The translations under genes were made by a program, and so were the position numbers. Below are positions 34,277 through 43,239 of a stretch of 64,000 nucleotides of DNA, piece after piece (the first letter of the stretch is position 1; every line of letters starts with the position of its first letter). Source of the stretch: an uncultured Methylopila sp. (GTDB taxonomy: Bacteria; Pseudomonadota; Alphaproteobacteria; Rhizobiales; Methylopilaceae). The DNA is taken from NCBI GenBank assembly GCA_902168115.1, contig CABHPB010000063.1, positions 113,933-177,932 of the forward strand, written 5' to 3'. The notes under the pieces were generated by a model, which worked only from the letters and a program-made list of their open reading frames with translations, made no database searches and was not told the origin of the DNA.

Positions 34277-36832
34277 TTACAGGATCAAGAAGTCGGCAGA
34301 AGACAGCTCCGGCTCGCCCTTGAGCACGGCGAACAGAACAGCTTTCGACTGCCCGCTCCCGTCCTGGTCGTAGAACAACTTCCCGCCCTTGGCGTCGTAG
34401 AGGATCCGGTCGTCGCCATCGACGGCGCCAGCTGAGATGTCCTTGAACGCACTGTCCTTAAACGCGCCCTTGGCGAGGGCTGCAAAGACGTCGCGGTCGA
34501 GTCCGATCTGGTCCGCTCCGTCGCCGAAATCGACGATCTGGTCGACTTTGTTATCGCCGAGGCGGTCGGAGAACAGGAAAACGTCGTCGCCCGCCCCACC
34601 CTTCAGCGTGTCGGCAGCGCCGCCGCCGTCGAGGCGATTGTCGCCGCTGTTGCCGCTCAGCACGTTGGCGCCGCTGTTGCCGGCGCCGTCGATATCGGCC
34701 GCGCCCGTCAGCTTCAGGTTCTCGATGGACTTCGAGAGTTCAAGCGTGACGCTCGACGCCGCGACGTCCGTCCCTTTGGAACCGGTGTCGTTGATGCGGT
34801 CCGCTGCGTCGTGGACGATGTAGAGGTCGCCGCCGTGCCCGCCGTCCAGCCGGTCGGAGCCTTCTCCTCCATCGAGAGTGTCATCGCCGCCGCCGCCATC
34901 GAGACGGTTGTCGCTGCTGTTGCCGATGAGCACGTTGTCGCCGGCGTTTCCGGCGCCGTCGATGTTCTCGGAGCCGGTCAACTTCAGGTTTTCGATGGAT
35001 CCGCCCAGGCTGAAACTGATGCTCGACTCGACCTGGTCGTCCCCTTTGCGCCCGCTGTCTTCAATTCGGTCACCGACCGCGTCGACGACGTAGACATCGC
35101 CGCCCTGTTCGCCGTCCAGCCGATCGACGCCCTCGCCGCCGTACAAGGTGTCGACGCCGTCGCCCCCTAGAAGGCTGTCCTTGCCGGCCGACCCGTCGAG
35201 CCTGTCGTCTCCTTTTCCGCCGATGATCGTGTCGGCGCCTGCGCCGGTGCGGATCGTGTCGTTCTCGCTCGAACCGATCACGGTCACCGCTTTGCCGCGG
35301 AGTTCGTCCGACAGGTCCATTTTGCCGCCGCCGACGAGCTGCAACTCCAGCCGGCTGAAATCTGTGACGATCGCGTCGAACGAATCGAACTGCGCGGCCG
35401 TCGCGCGCATCGTCGCGGTGTTCACGCGCAGCGTCTCGACGTTCGTGATGGTCGACGACGAAAGGTCGACCGGGCCGCCCGATTGGCTGACGGCGAGCAA
35501 GTCGGTCCCGTCGCCGCCGTCGACGACATTGGCGCCGAAGCGGCCGAGGGTGATGACGTCGTCGCCCGCGTCGCCGAAGACGTGGTCCGATCCGGACTCG
35601 ACGATCAGCAGGTCCGACCCGGCGCCGCCATGGACGGTGTCATTCCCGTCGCCGCCGATGAGCGTGTCGTCGCCTGCGCCGGTCGTGATCGAATCCGCGC
35701 CGTCCGAGCCCGTGAGGCTGGCGTCGCCCTCGCCCAGTTCTTCGGCCAGATCGACGACGCTCGCCTGCGCGAGGACCAGATCCGCGTAACCTTGGAAGCT
35801 GGCGGTCGAGATCTTCTGGAACGACTCGAACTGGGCGGCCGTGGCGGTGAGGGGACTGTCGCTGGAGAGCTCCTCGACGCCCGTAATCCGCGCCTTGGTG
35901 ATATCGCCGCTGGCGATCAGCGTGTCATAGCCGGTCCCGCCGGTGACGACGCCGGACGTGACGACAGAGGCGACCCTGATGACATCGTCGCCCGTTCCAC
36001 CGTCGATCGAGAACGTGTCGCCGCCGGTCGTGACGAGTTCGTCCGCGCCGGCGCCGCCGATAAGCGTGACGTCGGAATCAAGGCCATCGAGCGTGTCGTT
36101 GCCGGCTCCTCCGTCGAACCAGTATTCGCCGCCATACGAGCCGCCGATGCGATCGTCGCCCCCGCCGGTCACAAGCCTTGCGCTGTCCGCGCCCGTCGAC
36201 AGGTCGATCGACGTCGTCCCAAGCTTGGCCGAGAGATCGATGCTTCCCGAAACGCCGATGGAGAACCGCACGTCGGGGTCCGCAGCCCGGATGGACGAGA
36301 ACTGCTGGAGTTCCGCCACGCTCGCGGAAAGCCATCCGTCGACCGCCAGAATCTCGACGTTCTTGATGACCGCGAGCGACAGCCGTTCCGTCGCCACGAG
36401 CCGGTCGATCCCGTCGCCGCCGTCGATCGTGCTGTCGAGCAGCCCGACATCGATAATGTCGTTTCCGGAGCCGGCGTCGATCTGCGCCCGGTAGGCGGCC
36501 TCGATCGTGTCGTCTCCCGACCCGCCGACCAGCGTGTCGGAGACGCCGCCGGTGATGTGGTCCGCCCCGTCGCCGCCGTCGAGACGGTTGTAGGTGACCA
36601 TCCCCTCGTAGTCGGGAAGCCCGATCAGAGTGTCGTCGCCCGCGCCGCCGATCAGGACATTGCCGGCGCCGCCGCCGCTCAGGATCAGGTCGGCGCCGTC
36701 GCCGCCGTCGATCGAGTCCGCAAGATTGCCGCCCGTCAGAGTGTCGTCGCCGCCCAGCCCCAGGATGACGTTGCCTTCGCCCGGTTTGCCGGCGAGGACG
36801 TCGTCGTCCTCAGTCCCTCTGATGTTTGCCAC
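34277..36832 (-). CDS. Large RTX protein, paralog 2
   Basis: An 851-aa relative of the preceding RTX protein with the same start (VANIRGTEDDDVLAGK), RTX repeats, beta modules and C-terminal export region (DRDVFAALAKGAFKDSAFKD, LFYDQDGSGQSKAV, SSADFLIL). I chose GTG 36832 by alignment with paralog 1; GTG 36835 is equally possible, and the frame is open to 36910. It contains an extra duplicated block near the C-terminus (LDGGEGSDRLDGGHGGDLYIV and a similar earlier copy). It is probably secreted by a type I system encoded elsewhere. The role may be adhesion or a surface layer; this is a guess from composition only. Confidence 0.87.
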   Translation of the reverse strand: MANIRGTEDDDVLAGKPGEGNVILGLGGDDTLTGGNLADSIDGGDGADLILSGGGAGNVLIGGAGDDTLIGLPDYEGMVTYNRLDGGDGADHITGGVSDTLVGGSGDDTIEAAYRAQIDAGSGNDIIDVGLLDSTIDGGDGIDRLVATERLSLAVIKNVEILAVDGWLSASVAELQQFSSIRAADPDVRFSIGVSGSIDLSAKLGTTSIDLSTGADSARLVTGGGDDRIGGSYGGEYWFDGGAGNDTLDGLDSDVTLIGGAGADELVTTGGDTFSIDGGTGDDVIRVASVVTSGVVTGGTGYDTLIASGDITKARITGVEELSSDSPLTATAAQFESFQKISTASFQGYADLVLAQASVVDLAEELGEGDASLTGSDGADSITTGAGDDTLIGGDGNDTVHGGAGSDLLIVESGSDHVFGDAGDDVITLGRFGANVVDGGDGTDLLAVSQSGGPVDLSSSTITNVETLRVNTATMRATAAQFDSFDAIVTDFSRLELQLVGGGKMDLSDELRGKAVTVIGSSENDTIRTGAGADTIIGGKGDDRLDGSAGKDSLLGGDGVDTLYGGEGVDRLDGEQGGDVYVVDAVGDRIEDSGRKGDDQVESSISFSLGGSIENLKLTGSENIDGAGNAGDNVLIGNSSDNRLDGGGGDDTLDGGEGSDRLDGGHGGDLYIVHDAADRINDTGSKGTDVAASSVTLELSKSIENLKLTGAADIDGAGNSGANVLSGNSGDNRLDGGGAADTLKGGAGDDVFLFSDRLGDNKVDQIVDFGDGADQIGLDRDVFAALAKGAFKDSAFKDISAGAVDGDDRILYDAKGGKLFYDQDGSGQSKAVLFAVLKGEPELSSADFLIL

Positions 36833-37063
36833 CACGACGCCCCTGCCACCGACCGCGCACGAATCGAACCCATAACCGCCTACCGGATTCGACGGCGCGC
36901 AGGGCATCACTCTCTCGCAGGGCGTGCAAGAACTCGATCGTCACTCGACCATGACGGGTTGAGACTGCCACATTTCCGCCACAGCCTCGACGACCAGCGC
37001 CGGTACGCGCGAACGGTTGCGATGGCCGGCGAGATGGCGTCGACGGCCAGCGCCGCTGCGCTC

Positions 37064-37099
37064 GGCCGTCGCCTGCCCGCGACCGGGCGGGCGACGGCC
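37064..37099 (-). terminator. Hairpin after leuA
   Basis: GGCCGTCGCC (37064-37073) and GGCGACGGCC (37090-37099) form a perfect 10-bp stem with further inner pairing, beginning 15 bases after the leuA stop on the minus strand. No clear T-run follows. Confidence 0.5.
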
Positions 37100-37113
37100 C
37101 TACTCTAGCGAGG

Positions 37114-38664
37114 TCACGCGCTGATCGCGGCCTGCGGGTTGAGCTGGCCGCGCTTGGCGGCGAGCTTGTTGATCGCAGCGACATAGGCCTTGGCGGAGGC
37201 GACCAGCGTGTCGGGGTCGGCCGCGCGGGCGGTCGCGATCTTGTCGCCCTCCTCCAGCCGGATCGACACCTCGGCCTGCGCGTCGGTGCCCTCGGTCACG
37301 GCATGCACCTGGTAGAGCGCGAGCCGCGCCTGATGCGGCATCACCTTGCAGACGGCGTTGAAGATCGCGTCGACCGGGCCGTTGCCGGAGGACTGGACGG
37401 TCGTGTGCACGCCGTCGATGTCGAGCGTCAGCGTCGCGGACTGCGGGCCCATCGTGCCGGCGATAACGGTCAGCGACAGCACCTTGGCGCGGTCGTGCGC
37501 CGAGGCGATCTGCGCGTCGACCAGCGCCTCGATGTCCTCGTCATAGACGTGCTTCTTGCGGTCGGCGAGGTCCTTGAAGCGCGTGAAGGCGTCCTGCAGC
37601 GCGTTTTCGCCGAGCTCGTAGCCGAGCGCCTTCAGCTTGTCCTTGAAGGCAGCGCGGCCGGAATGCTTGCCCATGACCAGCGAGGTCTTGGTGACGCCGA
37701 CAGAGGCCGGGGTCATGATCTCGTAAGTCTCGTTGTGCTTCAGCATCCCGTCCTGATGGATGCCGCTCTCATGGGCGAAGGCGTTCTTGCCGACGATCGC
37801 CTTGTTGTACTGGACCGGGAACGAGGTCGCGGCCGAGACCAGCCGCGAGGCGCGGGTCAGCATGGTGGACTCGACGCCCGTCTCGTAGGGCAGCGCGTCG
37901 CGGCGCACCTTGAGCGCCATGACGATCTCCTCCAGCGCCGCGTTGCCCGCGCGCTCCCCGAGGCCGTTGATGGTGCACTCGATCTGGCGCGCGCCGCCGT
38001 CGAGGCCGGCCAGCGAGTTCGCGACGGCGAGGCCGAGGTCGTCATGGCAGTGGGTGGAGAAGATCACCTTGTCGGCGCCCGGCACGCGCTCGCGCACCTG
38101 CCGGAACATGTTTCCGTAGTCGACCGGCGTCGCGTAGCCGACCGTGTCGGGCAGGTTGATCGTGGTGGCGCCGGCCTTGATCGCGGTCTCGACCGCGCGG
38201 CAGAGGTAGTCGATCGGGGTGCGGGTCGCGTCCATCGCGGACCACTCGACGTCCTCGACGAGGTTGCGCGCCTGCGTGACCGTCGCCTGGATGATCTCGA
38301 TCACCTGATCCTCGGTCTTCTTCATCTGGTGAGCCAGATGGATCGGCGAGGTCGATACGAAGGTGTGGATGCGGCCCTTGCGGGCGTGCCTCACAGCCTC
38401 GCCGGCGCGGGCGATGTCGCCGGGAATGGCGCGGGCGAGGCCGGCGACGGTCGCGTTCTCGGTGCGGCGCGCGATCTCGGCCACGGCCTCGAAGTCGCCG
38501 TTCGAGGCGATCGGGAAGCCGGCCTCGATAATGTCGACGCCCATGCGGTCGAGCAGCGCGGCGACCTCGAGCTTTTCCTCGAAGGTCATGGTGGCGCCGG
38601 GGCATTGTTCGCCATCGCGCAGCGTCGTGTCGAAGATCACGACGCGATCGGTGGAAGCGGTCAT
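37114..38664 (-). CDS. leuA: 2-isopropylmalate synthase
   Basis: A 516-aa enzyme for the first committed step of leucine synthesis (acetyl-CoA plus 2-oxoisovalerate). It has the HMGL-like TIM barrel with TLRDGEQCPG near the N-terminus, the metal site HCHDDLGLA, GLGERAGN, and HESGIHQDGML, followed by the C-terminal LeuA allosteric domain for leucine feedback. ATG 38664 is preceded by AAGGA. The roughly 230-base leader upstream encodes a short peptide with four CTT leucine codons and a stable hairpin, consistent with attenuation. Other leucine genes are not in the window. Confidence 0.96.
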   Translation of the reverse strand: MTASTDRVVIFDTTLRDGEQCPGATMTFEEKLEVAALLDRMGVDIIEAGFPIASNGDFEAVAEIARRTENATVAGLARAIPGDIARAGEAVRHARKGRIHTFVSTSPIHLAHQMKKTEDQVIEIIQATVTQARNLVEDVEWSAMDATRTPIDYLCRAVETAIKAGATTINLPDTVGYATPVDYGNMFRQVRERVPGADKVIFSTHCHDDLGLAVANSLAGLDGGARQIECTINGLGERAGNAALEEIVMALKVRRDALPYETGVESTMLTRASRLVSAATSFPVQYNKAIVGKNAFAHESGIHQDGMLKHNETYEIMTPASVGVTKTSLVMGKHSGRAAFKDKLKALGYELGENALQDAFTRFKDLADRKKHVYDEDIEALVDAQIASAHDRAKVLSLTVIAGTMGPQSATLTLDIDGVHTTVQSSGNGPVDAIFNAVCKVMPHQARLALYQVHAVTEGTDAQAEVSIRLEEGDKIATARAADPDTLVASAKAYVAAINKLAAKRGQLNPQAAISA

Positions 38665-38765
38665 CTCGGGAGGTCCTTGTCGGGCGCTGCGCCGCCTGTC
38701 CAGTCGCTTCGGGCGGATACGCGGGGCTACAGCGGAGTTCGGGTCTGGCTCGTTCGCGTCGTCAT

Positions 38766-38807
38766 CCCCTGAGCGCCAGGGCGGAACGCCCGGCCGGCCC
38801 TCAGGGG
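38766..38807 (-). promoter_or_regulatory. Candidate attenuator hairpin of leuA
   Basis: On the minus strand CCCCTGAG (38800-38807) pairs with CTCAGGGG (38766-38773), and an inner GGGCG/CGCCC stem sits around 38779-38791. The first arm overlaps the final Pro codon and the stop of the leader peptide. There is no T-run, so control could be transcriptional or through ribosome access. Confidence 0.45.
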
Positions 38808-38899
38808 CGCGTAAGGCGAAGCCGAAGAAGCGCGCGCGCGACGGCGCCGGCCGGAAAGGCCAGACGACGGTCAGCGAAGATGCGGCGGCTGTCGCGCAT
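38801..38899 (-). CDS. Candidate leucine leader peptide upstream of leuA
   Basis: A 32-codon frame from ATG 38899 (weak AGGG upstream) ending ALLRLRLTRP. Within six consecutive codons it carries four leucines, all as CTT, whereas this genome strongly prefers CTG and CTC. The stop codon enters the hairpin at 38766-38807, the geometry expected of an amino-acid attenuator. Ribosome stalling at the CTT codons when charged tRNA-Leu is scarce would change folding upstream of leuA. The same frame is open further upstream, so the exact start is uncertain. It is not similar to any protein I know. Confidence 0.5.
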   Translation of the reverse strand: MRDSRRIFADRRLAFPAGAVARALLRLRLTRP

Positions 38900-38987
38900 A
38901 AAACCCTGAAATCCCAAAACGCGCCGCTCGGTGGCGGCGCGCGGACGTAATGTACGTCGAAGCGCCGCTCCGATCAACGTGACGGCT

Positions 38988-39686
38988 TCATTCGCCGAGC
39001 AACGCGCCGAGCGCATGTCCGACGAAGCGCGGCGCGGCCTCTCCGAGCTGGGTCGCCGGACGCGCCATGATGATCCGGTCGAGCTCCGGATCGCGCTCGG
39101 TCGTAAGATGAGCCAGAGCGCGCGCTTCGAGTTCGCCGGCGTCGAGGTCGCTTTCGAAACGGCGGATCAGCCCGACCAGCGGGCCGTCGAACACGACGAC
39201 GGCCTGTTCCGTCGGCCGCACGAGCGGCGGCGCGAGACCGGTCTCCTCGGCGAGTTCGCGGGCGATCGAGCCTTCGAGATCGACGGTCGGACCCGAGACG
39301 TCGCCGAGGTCCGGCGTGCCGCAAGGGAAATAGACCTGGCCGGCGTTCGCGGTGTGCGGCGCCATCCGGCCGAGCAACGCCGCGCCGTCGCGCGAGATCA
39401 CCGCGGCGGCGCCGAAGACGTTGAACAGCTGTGCTTCCGACGCGCCCTCCCCGCGCAGCCAGACCAGCGTCGAGAAGGCGGCCTCGCGGAAATCCACCTC
39501 CAGGGTCTCTCCCTCGAGCGCGACGCGATCGGCCAGCAGGATGCGCCCGTCGAACATTTTTGGCCGCCGATCGAGCGCCGCGCGCCATGCCGCGGCGATC
39601 TCCTCCGCGCGCTCCGCCTCGACAGGCGACGGCCCGGACAGGAAGCGCGCGACGACGCCCGCCACGCGCCGAACGACAAGGCTCAC
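38988..39686 (-). CDS. Nudix hydrolase
   Basis: A 232-aa protein with a C-terminal Nudix domain. The box reads REAxEExGx-like as RELAEETGL (about residue 145), but the first Glu of the canonical 23-residue box is displaced, so the substrate class is uncertain. It starts at GTG 39686, overlapping the stop of the upstream membrane glycosyltransferase by four bases, and is the last gene of a five-gene overlapping operon. It may hydrolyse a nucleotide-sugar or other nucleoside diphosphate linked to the glycosylation pathway; this is inferred from context only. Confidence 0.75.
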   Translation of the reverse strand: MSLVVRRVAGVVARFLSGPSPVEAERAEEIAAAWRAALDRRPKMFDGRILLADRVALEGETLEVDFREAAFSTLVWLRGEGASEAQLFNVFGAAAVISRDGAALLGRMAPHTANAGQVYFPCGTPDLGDVSGPTVDLEGSIARELAEETGLAPPLVRPTEQAVVVFDGPLVGLIRRFESDLDAGELEARALAHLTTERDPELDRIIMARPATQLGEAAPRFVGHALGALLGE

Positions 39687-41230
39687 GGCTTGCCCGGCGT
39701 CGTCGGCATGCGAAGGTCGGCGCGGGTCAGGATGCGGACGCGCTCGCCGCCGGCCTCCACAGTCGAGAACAGGCGGTAGCCGTCGAGGAACGCGGCCGCG
39801 CCGGCGTCCTCGCGCGCCCAGGCCAGCCAGTCGCGGCCGGTGAAGGCGGCGATGACCACGTCCGGCCGGCTTGCCTTCGCCATGTCGAGCCACGCGGCGC
39901 GATCCTGCGCCGCGATCACCCGCCAGCGGTCGGCGGCGGGATCGTCCGGACGCCAGTGCAGCAGCCCGAGCGCATGCCCCGCGACCCAGATGGACGGGCC
40001 GGGATTGACGAGGGTCGCGCCGACCATGCGGTGGAGCGGCGTGCCGATCGTGAGGTCCGGCGACAGCAGCGCGATCCTCAAGCCCCGGCCGAGCGGCGCG
40101 AGCGACGTTTCGGCGGCGCGTTCATAGGCCAGTTCGCCGTTCCACCGCTCCAGAGCCGTCACGGAGATGGAGGCCGCCGTGGCAAGGACCGCGCTGACGG
40201 TCAGGACGGCGCCGGCCGACGACTTCAGGCCGGTCGCGAGTGACGGCCGGGCGAGCGACAGCCCGAAGCCGATGATCGCGAGCGTCATGGCCGGCATCAG
40301 GTGGTAGGGCCAGCCGCGGCCCTGCACGACATAGGCGACGAAAAAGCCGACGAGCGCCGCGAGCAGGGTCCGGTCGAGCGGCCTGCGAAGGATGTCGGTC
40401 CGAAGCGCCCATGCAGCGACGCAGATCGCGCAGACGAGGACGAACGGCGTCGCCAGCACCGTCGCGAACGGCATCCGGTACGGCGCATAGACCTCCGAGA
40501 CGACCGGCAGCATGTCGGTCAGGAACTCCGGGTGCGCGAGCAGCGCGGCGCCGCTGTAGAGCGTGAAGGCCAGAGCGCCGATCAGGCATTCCGGCGCGAG
40601 CGCGGGGCGAAGCGACCGCGCGCAGGCGCAGGCGAGGCCGACGGGCAGGACGATGGCGAGCGCGAAGTGCGGCTTGATCGCGACCGTCAGCCCGGCGCAG
40701 AGGCCGGCCGCGAGCGCCGTCCGGAGCGGGAGCCGCGCGCCTGCAGCGCGGGCCGCGACGGCGGCCAGAGCGGGCAGCACGAAGGCCGCCGCAAAGTGCT
40801 CCTTCTGGGCGAAGGTGTAGACCGGCGCCGCGACGAGAGCGAAGGACGCGACGATCCACCATGCCGCCCGCCCGGGCCGCGACGGGGCGGCGTCGAGGAT
40901 CCGGTCGGCGAGCGCGATCGACGCGATACAGACGCCGATCGTCGCAATCACGACGACCGTCTCGGCGCTCGCGCCGAGCTTTCCGGCGAGCCAGACGAGC
41001 GGCAGGTAGAGCCAGACCGTCATGGGCGGATTGGTTTCGGCGATGTCGGCGTAGAGCCTTTGGCCGCCGAGCATGCGGTCGCAGACGGTCAGCAGCCACG
41101 AGACGTCGCTCGGCGGCGGCCAGTTCAGATGGATCGCGGCGGCGGCGACCACGAAGACCGCGACGAGCGCCGGCGCGAGGCCGGCGCTCCGCGTCGAAGT
41201 TCTCGATGCGAGCGCGCCGTCGGCGATCAC
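39683..41230 (-). CDS. Polytopic GT-C-like membrane glycosyltransferase, copy 2
   Basis: A 515-aa membrane protein with about ten hydrophobic segments. An early periplasmic loop with HLNWPPPSDVSWLLTVCDRML and AETNPPMTVWLYLP recalls the acidic first loop of GT39/GT-C lipid-sugar transferases. The Asp in SDVSW is a possible catalytic residue. It ends with a soluble C-terminal region (about 390-515). GTG 41230 overlaps the stop of copy 1 (GTGA). It is clearly paralogous to the upstream gene, so the operon holds a tandem duplication of the polytopic transferase in a GtrA/GtrB context. Confidence 0.75.
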   Translation of the reverse strand: MIADGALASRTSTRSAGLAPALVAVFVVAAAAIHLNWPPPSDVSWLLTVCDRMLGGQRLYADIAETNPPMTVWLYLPLVWLAGKLGASAETVVVIATIGVCIASIALADRILDAAPSRPGRAAWWIVASFALVAAPVYTFAQKEHFAAAFVLPALAAVAARAAGARLPLRTALAAGLCAGLTVAIKPHFALAIVLPVGLACACARSLRPALAPECLIGALAFTLYSGAALLAHPEFLTDMLPVVSEVYAPYRMPFATVLATPFVLVCAICVAAWALRTDILRRPLDRTLLAALVGFFVAYVVQGRGWPYHLMPAMTLAIIGFGLSLARPSLATGLKSSAGAVLTVSAVLATAASISVTALERWNGELAYERAAETSLAPLGRGLRIALLSPDLTIGTPLHRMVGATLVNPGPSIWVAGHALGLLHWRPDDPAADRWRVIAAQDRAAWLDMAKASRPDVVIAAFTGRDWLAWAREDAGAAAFLDGYRLFSTVEAGGERVRILTRADLRMPTTPGKP

Positions 41231-42807
41231 GGCGCCGGCTTGCCGACCGGTTCGGCGACGGGCGTCGGGGCGTCACGCAAGCGCTCGGGGCTCAGCAGGA
41301 CGTCGATGTCGTAGCCCTCCCCCTTCAGCGTCGTGTATGACCGGTAGCCGTCGAGCAGCGCCGCCGTGGCGGCGTCCTCCCGAGCCCAGGCCAGCCAGTC
41401 GCGCTTGCCGCGCGAGACGATCACGACGTCCGGCCGGGTGCGCTCGAGGTCCTCGCGCAGCATGGTCCGTTCGCGGGCGATGGCGTCGTCGCAATCCTTC
41501 CGACGCTCAGCGCTGACGTCGCCCGAGCACAGCTTGTAGGCGTTGCCGGCGATCCAGAGCATCGGGCCGCGGTTGATCGATTCCGCGCCGATCAGCCGGT
41601 GCAGCGGGTGCACCAGGACGATGTGGCTCGAGAGCGCCGCGAGCTTCAGGCCCTGCCCGAGCGGCGCGAGCCTGGCCTGCAGGGGATACATGAACGGGAT
41701 CTCGTCGTTGGACCGGTTCATAACGACGACCGTCGAGCCGAGCGCGATCCAGCAGGCGGCGAGCAGCGCGACGCCCGAGCCGGCGACCTTCCGAAGGAGC
41801 GGGCCATCCGCCGGGACCGGCGAGGTCAGCGACAGGCCGAAGCCGATGACGATGAGCGTCAGCGCCGGCGTCATGTGGTACTCAAAACCCCTGCCCTGAA
41901 CGAGATAGGCGCCGAAAAAGCCGGCCGCGCCGGCCAGCAGCACGCGGGCCAGCGTCCCGCGCGGCAGTCCGTCCCGGATCAGCCATCCCAGCAGGCAGAA
42001 GCCGGCCAGCATGACGCTCTGCCGGGTCATGAGCTCCGACCATTCCATCCGGTTCGGCACGTAGATCGCGGTCGCGACCGGCAGCATGTCGGACAGGAAC
42101 TCGGGATGGAGCGCGACCACCGCGTCGGCGTAGAGCGCGACCACGACGGCCGCGATGACGTTCTCGGTCGCGAGCAGCGGGCGCCAGGACCGCTGCGTCG
42201 CCGCCGCGAGCAGCCCCGGAAGCAGGAAGGCGAGCGCGAAATGGGGCTTGATCGCCATCACGAGGCCGCCGCAGAGCCCGGCGATCACGCTCCATGGCAA
42301 CCTGAGCGCGCGGCCGTCGGCGCGGACCGCATAGGCGGCGAGCATCGGCAGCGCGAGCGCGACGGCGAACTGGTCGCGCTGCGTGAAATGCATCATCGGC
42401 ATCAGGATCAGCGCGAAGGCGGCGACGACGTACCAGCGCTCCGCGCTCTCGATCAGCGCGGCGCCCGACAGGATGCGCTGGGCGATCGCGATCGAGCCGA
42501 GGCACGCGCCGATCGTCGCGAGCACGATCAGGGTCTCGGGCGCGACGCCGATCCGCGGCGCCAGCCAGACCCACGGCATGTAGAGCCAGAGCGACATCGG
42601 CGGGTTCGGCTCGGCGATCTCCGAATAGAGCTTCGCCCCGCCGAGCATCCGCTCGCAGGCCGTGATCAGCCAGGAGGTATCAGAGGTGATCGCCCAGTTG
42701 AGGTGCAGGTAGGCGGCCGCCAGCGCGATCGCCGCGACAATCGCGGGGGCCCGCAGCGCCGCGACGCCCGGGCGCGAGACGGGCGCCGCCGCCGAGGTCA
42801 TGCTCAT
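41227..42807 (-). CDS. Polytopic GT-C-like membrane glycosyltransferase, copy 1
   Basis: A 526-aa relative of the following gene with the same features: HLNWAITSDTSWLITACERML, AEPNPPMSLWLYMP, and IKPHFALAF midway (IKPHFALAI in the copy). There are about ten hydrophobic segments and a soluble C-terminal part. ATG 42807 overlaps the gtrA-like stop by four bases. In Gtr systems the third protein is a polytopic transferase that takes the sugar from undecaprenyl phosphate on the periplasmic side, and this pair is placed accordingly. The sugar and the acceptor are unknown. Confidence 0.75.
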   Translation of the reverse strand: MSMTSAAAPVSRPGVAALRAPAIVAAIALAAAYLHLNWAITSDTSWLITACERMLGGAKLYSEIAEPNPPMSLWLYMPWVWLAPRIGVAPETLIVLATIGACLGSIAIAQRILSGAALIESAERWYVVAAFALILMPMMHFTQRDQFAVALALPMLAAYAVRADGRALRLPWSVIAGLCGGLVMAIKPHFALAFLLPGLLAAATQRSWRPLLATENVIAAVVVALYADAVVALHPEFLSDMLPVATAIYVPNRMEWSELMTRQSVMLAGFCLLGWLIRDGLPRGTLARVLLAGAAGFFGAYLVQGRGFEYHMTPALTLIVIGFGLSLTSPVPADGPLLRKVAGSGVALLAACWIALGSTVVVMNRSNDEIPFMYPLQARLAPLGQGLKLAALSSHIVLVHPLHRLIGAESINRGPMLWIAGNAYKLCSGDVSAERRKDCDDAIARERTMLREDLERTRPDVVIVSRGKRDWLAWAREDAATAALLDGYRSYTTLKGEGYDIDVLLSPERLRDAPTPVAEPVGKPAP

Positions 42808-43220
42808 GAGGCGCTCCCGCGCTGCGAGGTCGAGGCGAAGACCAGGCGGTCCAGCACGACGAAGTTGAAGACCGGAACGGCGACGCATGTCGCCGCGACG
42901 CTGACCGCATAGGGCAGACCGAGGCGCTCGACGCCGATCGTCAGCAGCGCGGCCAGCCCGAAGCCGCAGACGGTCGCGACGGCGAAGCGAGGAACGGCGG
43001 CGGCGTGCGCGCGGTCGCTGCGGAAGGTGACGCTGCGGTGCGCCGTGTAGGAGAAGACGGCGGCGAGCGCATAGGCCGCGACCGTGGAGACCATCGGCGC
43101 GAGGCCGAAGCCGTGGGCGAAGACGAGGCCGAGGACCGCATAGAGAAGCGTGGCGACGACGCCGACCGATGCGAAGCGGCCGAGCTTTCCGGCGAGCGGC
43201 GAGCCGGCGAGACTGGTCAT
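42804..43220 (-). CDS. GtrA-family flippase-like membrane protein
   Basis: A 138-aa protein with four membrane segments and the GtrA signature: GKLGRFASVGVVATLLY at the start, FSYTAHRSVTF in the middle and NFVVLDRLVF near the end. GtrA-type proteins are thought to flip undecaprenyl-phosphate-linked sugars. ATG 43220 lies 19 bases after the GT2 gene, and its stop overlaps the next gene start. The arrangement GT2-GtrA-polytopic transferase matches the three-component Gtr glycosylation systems. Confidence 0.9.
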   Translation of the reverse strand: MTSLAGSPLAGKLGRFASVGVVATLLYAVLGLVFAHGFGLAPMVSTVAAYALAAVFSYTAHRSVTFRSDRAHAAAVPRFAVATVCGFGLAALLTIGVERLGLPYAVSVAATCVAVPVFNFVVLDRLVFASTSQRGSAS

Positions 43221-43239
43221 CGCACGCCCGCTCGCGCCG

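Noticed and set aside
31766..36832. Dense short DNA repeats that could suggest a CRISPR or tandem-repeat array
   Set aside because: The repeats follow codon periodicity of RTX nonapeptides and have no constant repeat/spacer lengths.
35483..37108. A 541-codon plus-strand frame opposite the second RTX gene
   Set aside because: It arises from the repetitive GGxGxD codons read backwards; the minus strand has the full RTX architecture and export signal.
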